Shown: positions 51,526 to 52,014 of the stretch, one piece after another | Numbering within the stretch: the first letter of the stretch is position 1 | How the letters are laid out: every line of letters starts with the position of its first letter | Assembly (NCBI RefSeq): GCF_002837275.1 | Contig: NZ_NXIF01000013.1 | Coordinates: 1 to 52,014, forward strand | Direction: 5' to 3' | DNA: 52,014 nucleotides | Source: Malaciobacter halophilus | GTDB taxonomy: Bacteria; Campylobacterota; Campylobacteria; Campylobacterales; Arcobacteraceae | Position numbers and translations under genes: made by a program | Notes under the pieces: model-generated | Seen by the model: only the letters and a program-made list of their open reading frames with translations | The model's database searches: none | Told to the model about the DNA's origin: nothing

Positions 51526-52014
51526 CTCAATTCACTCTCTTTTTTATTTTTTTCGTTAAATGCAATAATAACAAAAAGTAAGAAAAATATTATATAAACA
51601 TAATTTAAAGGTTTAACAGACAATGTTTTGTTTGCAAAGGAATTAAAAAACAATGATAAAAAAACAGTTAAACTCATATAATAATACAATGGGATTTTTC
51701 GTAAATTATAAATTAAAATCACTATACTTAAAAACAATAGACTATATCCTATTAAACCATATGCTGTTAAAGTATCCATATGTTCACTATGAAAATGATT
51801 AATTATTCTTGCATTATAATTAGTATCTAATTTTTGTTTTTCTTGAAGTAGGATTCTATTATCTTTAGGGCCTGTTCCAAAAAATAAATTATCTTTAAAA
51901 ATCTCAAAACCTACTTTATTAAAATAAATTCTCAATCCCACACTACCACTATAAGTATTATTTTCTAATACTTTTTTTGTTTCATTATAAGCAATAACAA
52001 ATCTATCAAATTTA
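51522..52014 (-). CDS. O-antigen ligase family protein, C-terminal part (cut by window edge)
   Basis: The frame stays open beyond the right edge, so the gene is longer than any internal start suggests; about 163 C-terminal residues are visible. It begins with a periplasmic loop containing FGTGPKDNRILLQEKQ and the hallmark HFHSEHMDTLTAYGLIG, followed by three hydrophobic helices. This is the large periplasmic loop and C-terminal end of Wzy_C/WaaL proteins, which join polysaccharide to lipid A-core. It is the first visible gene of the LPS cluster in transcription order. Confidence 0.85.
   Translation of the reverse strand, partial: KFDRFVIAYNETKKVLENNTYSGSVGLRIYFNKVGFEIFKDNLFFGTGPKDNRILLQEKQKLDTNYNARIINHFHSEHMDTLTAYGLIGYSLLFLSIVILIYNLRKIPLYYYMSLTVFLSLFFNSFANKTLSVKPLNYVYIIFFLLFVIIAFNEKNKKESELS

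Overview
The window is a strongly AT-rich, densely coding stretch of chromosome. The gene repertoire suggests a Campylobacterota bacterium, most likely of the Arcobacter group: FeoAB, Opr-type porins, a Cj0264/Cj0265-like molybdoenzyme-cytochrome pair, a NavAb-like voltage-gated channel and a gmhA/heptosyltransferase LPS locus. This assignment rests on protein resemblance read by eye, not on a database search. No prophage, IS element or CRISPR array was seen.

Layout. 1-481 holds the N-terminus of a membrane sensor cut by the window edge. 0.5-6.7 kb carries nucleobase salvage (uraA divergent from upp; an AzgA-type purine permease with a purine-type phosphoribosyltransferase), an Ion_trans channel and small membrane proteins. 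6.9-12.0 kb carries a DUF89 protein, a PLP aminotransferase, an AraC/GyrI regulator, a receiver-PAS-PAS-HD-GYP protein and a monoheme cytochrome. 12.1-17.0 kb carries metal handling: an ArsR/SmtB repressor, a Zn/Cd/Pb-type P1B ATPase and a TonB-dependent siderophore receptor behind a Fur-like box.

17.0-28.4 kb is the most unusual part. A minus-strand operon runs Tat-exported TMAO/S-oxide-type molybdoenzyme, c-type cytochrome, OmpR-type response regulator, orphan SBP_bac_5 periplasmic binding protein, sensor histidine kinase. A perfect tandem 11-bp repeat lies upstream of the molybdoenzyme gene, and an extended copy of the same motif lies upstream of the first of two tandem paralogous porins. 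Each porin is followed by a hairpin and then by a ~110-120-nt structured element whose long closing stem and inner hairpin differ between copies by compensatory changes. This is a candidate undescribed structured RNA.

28.6-32.7 kb is an expanded Feo iron-uptake locus: feoA, feoB with a large hydrophilic insert, a small periplasmic Cys protein, a DUF4198 protein and a 47-residue Cys-rich membrane protein. Then come a TauE/SafE permease, three identical tandem tRNA-Asn genes, a radical SAM protein, and the housekeeping run hemE-UPF0114-asd-gyrA, DUF465, argJ, an RCK potassium channel and rpmB.

43.2-52.0 kb is an LPS core/surface polysaccharide locus: gmhA, two GT9 heptosyltransferase-type enzymes, GT4 and GT2 transferases, an InaA/Kdo-kinase-like protein, two YrbL-type kinase-fold paralogues, a membrane-anchored protein resembling TIM-barrel glycosidases and, at the edge, the C-terminal part of an O-antigen ligase. 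Seven of its genes overlap or abut, consistent with one long minus-strand transcript.
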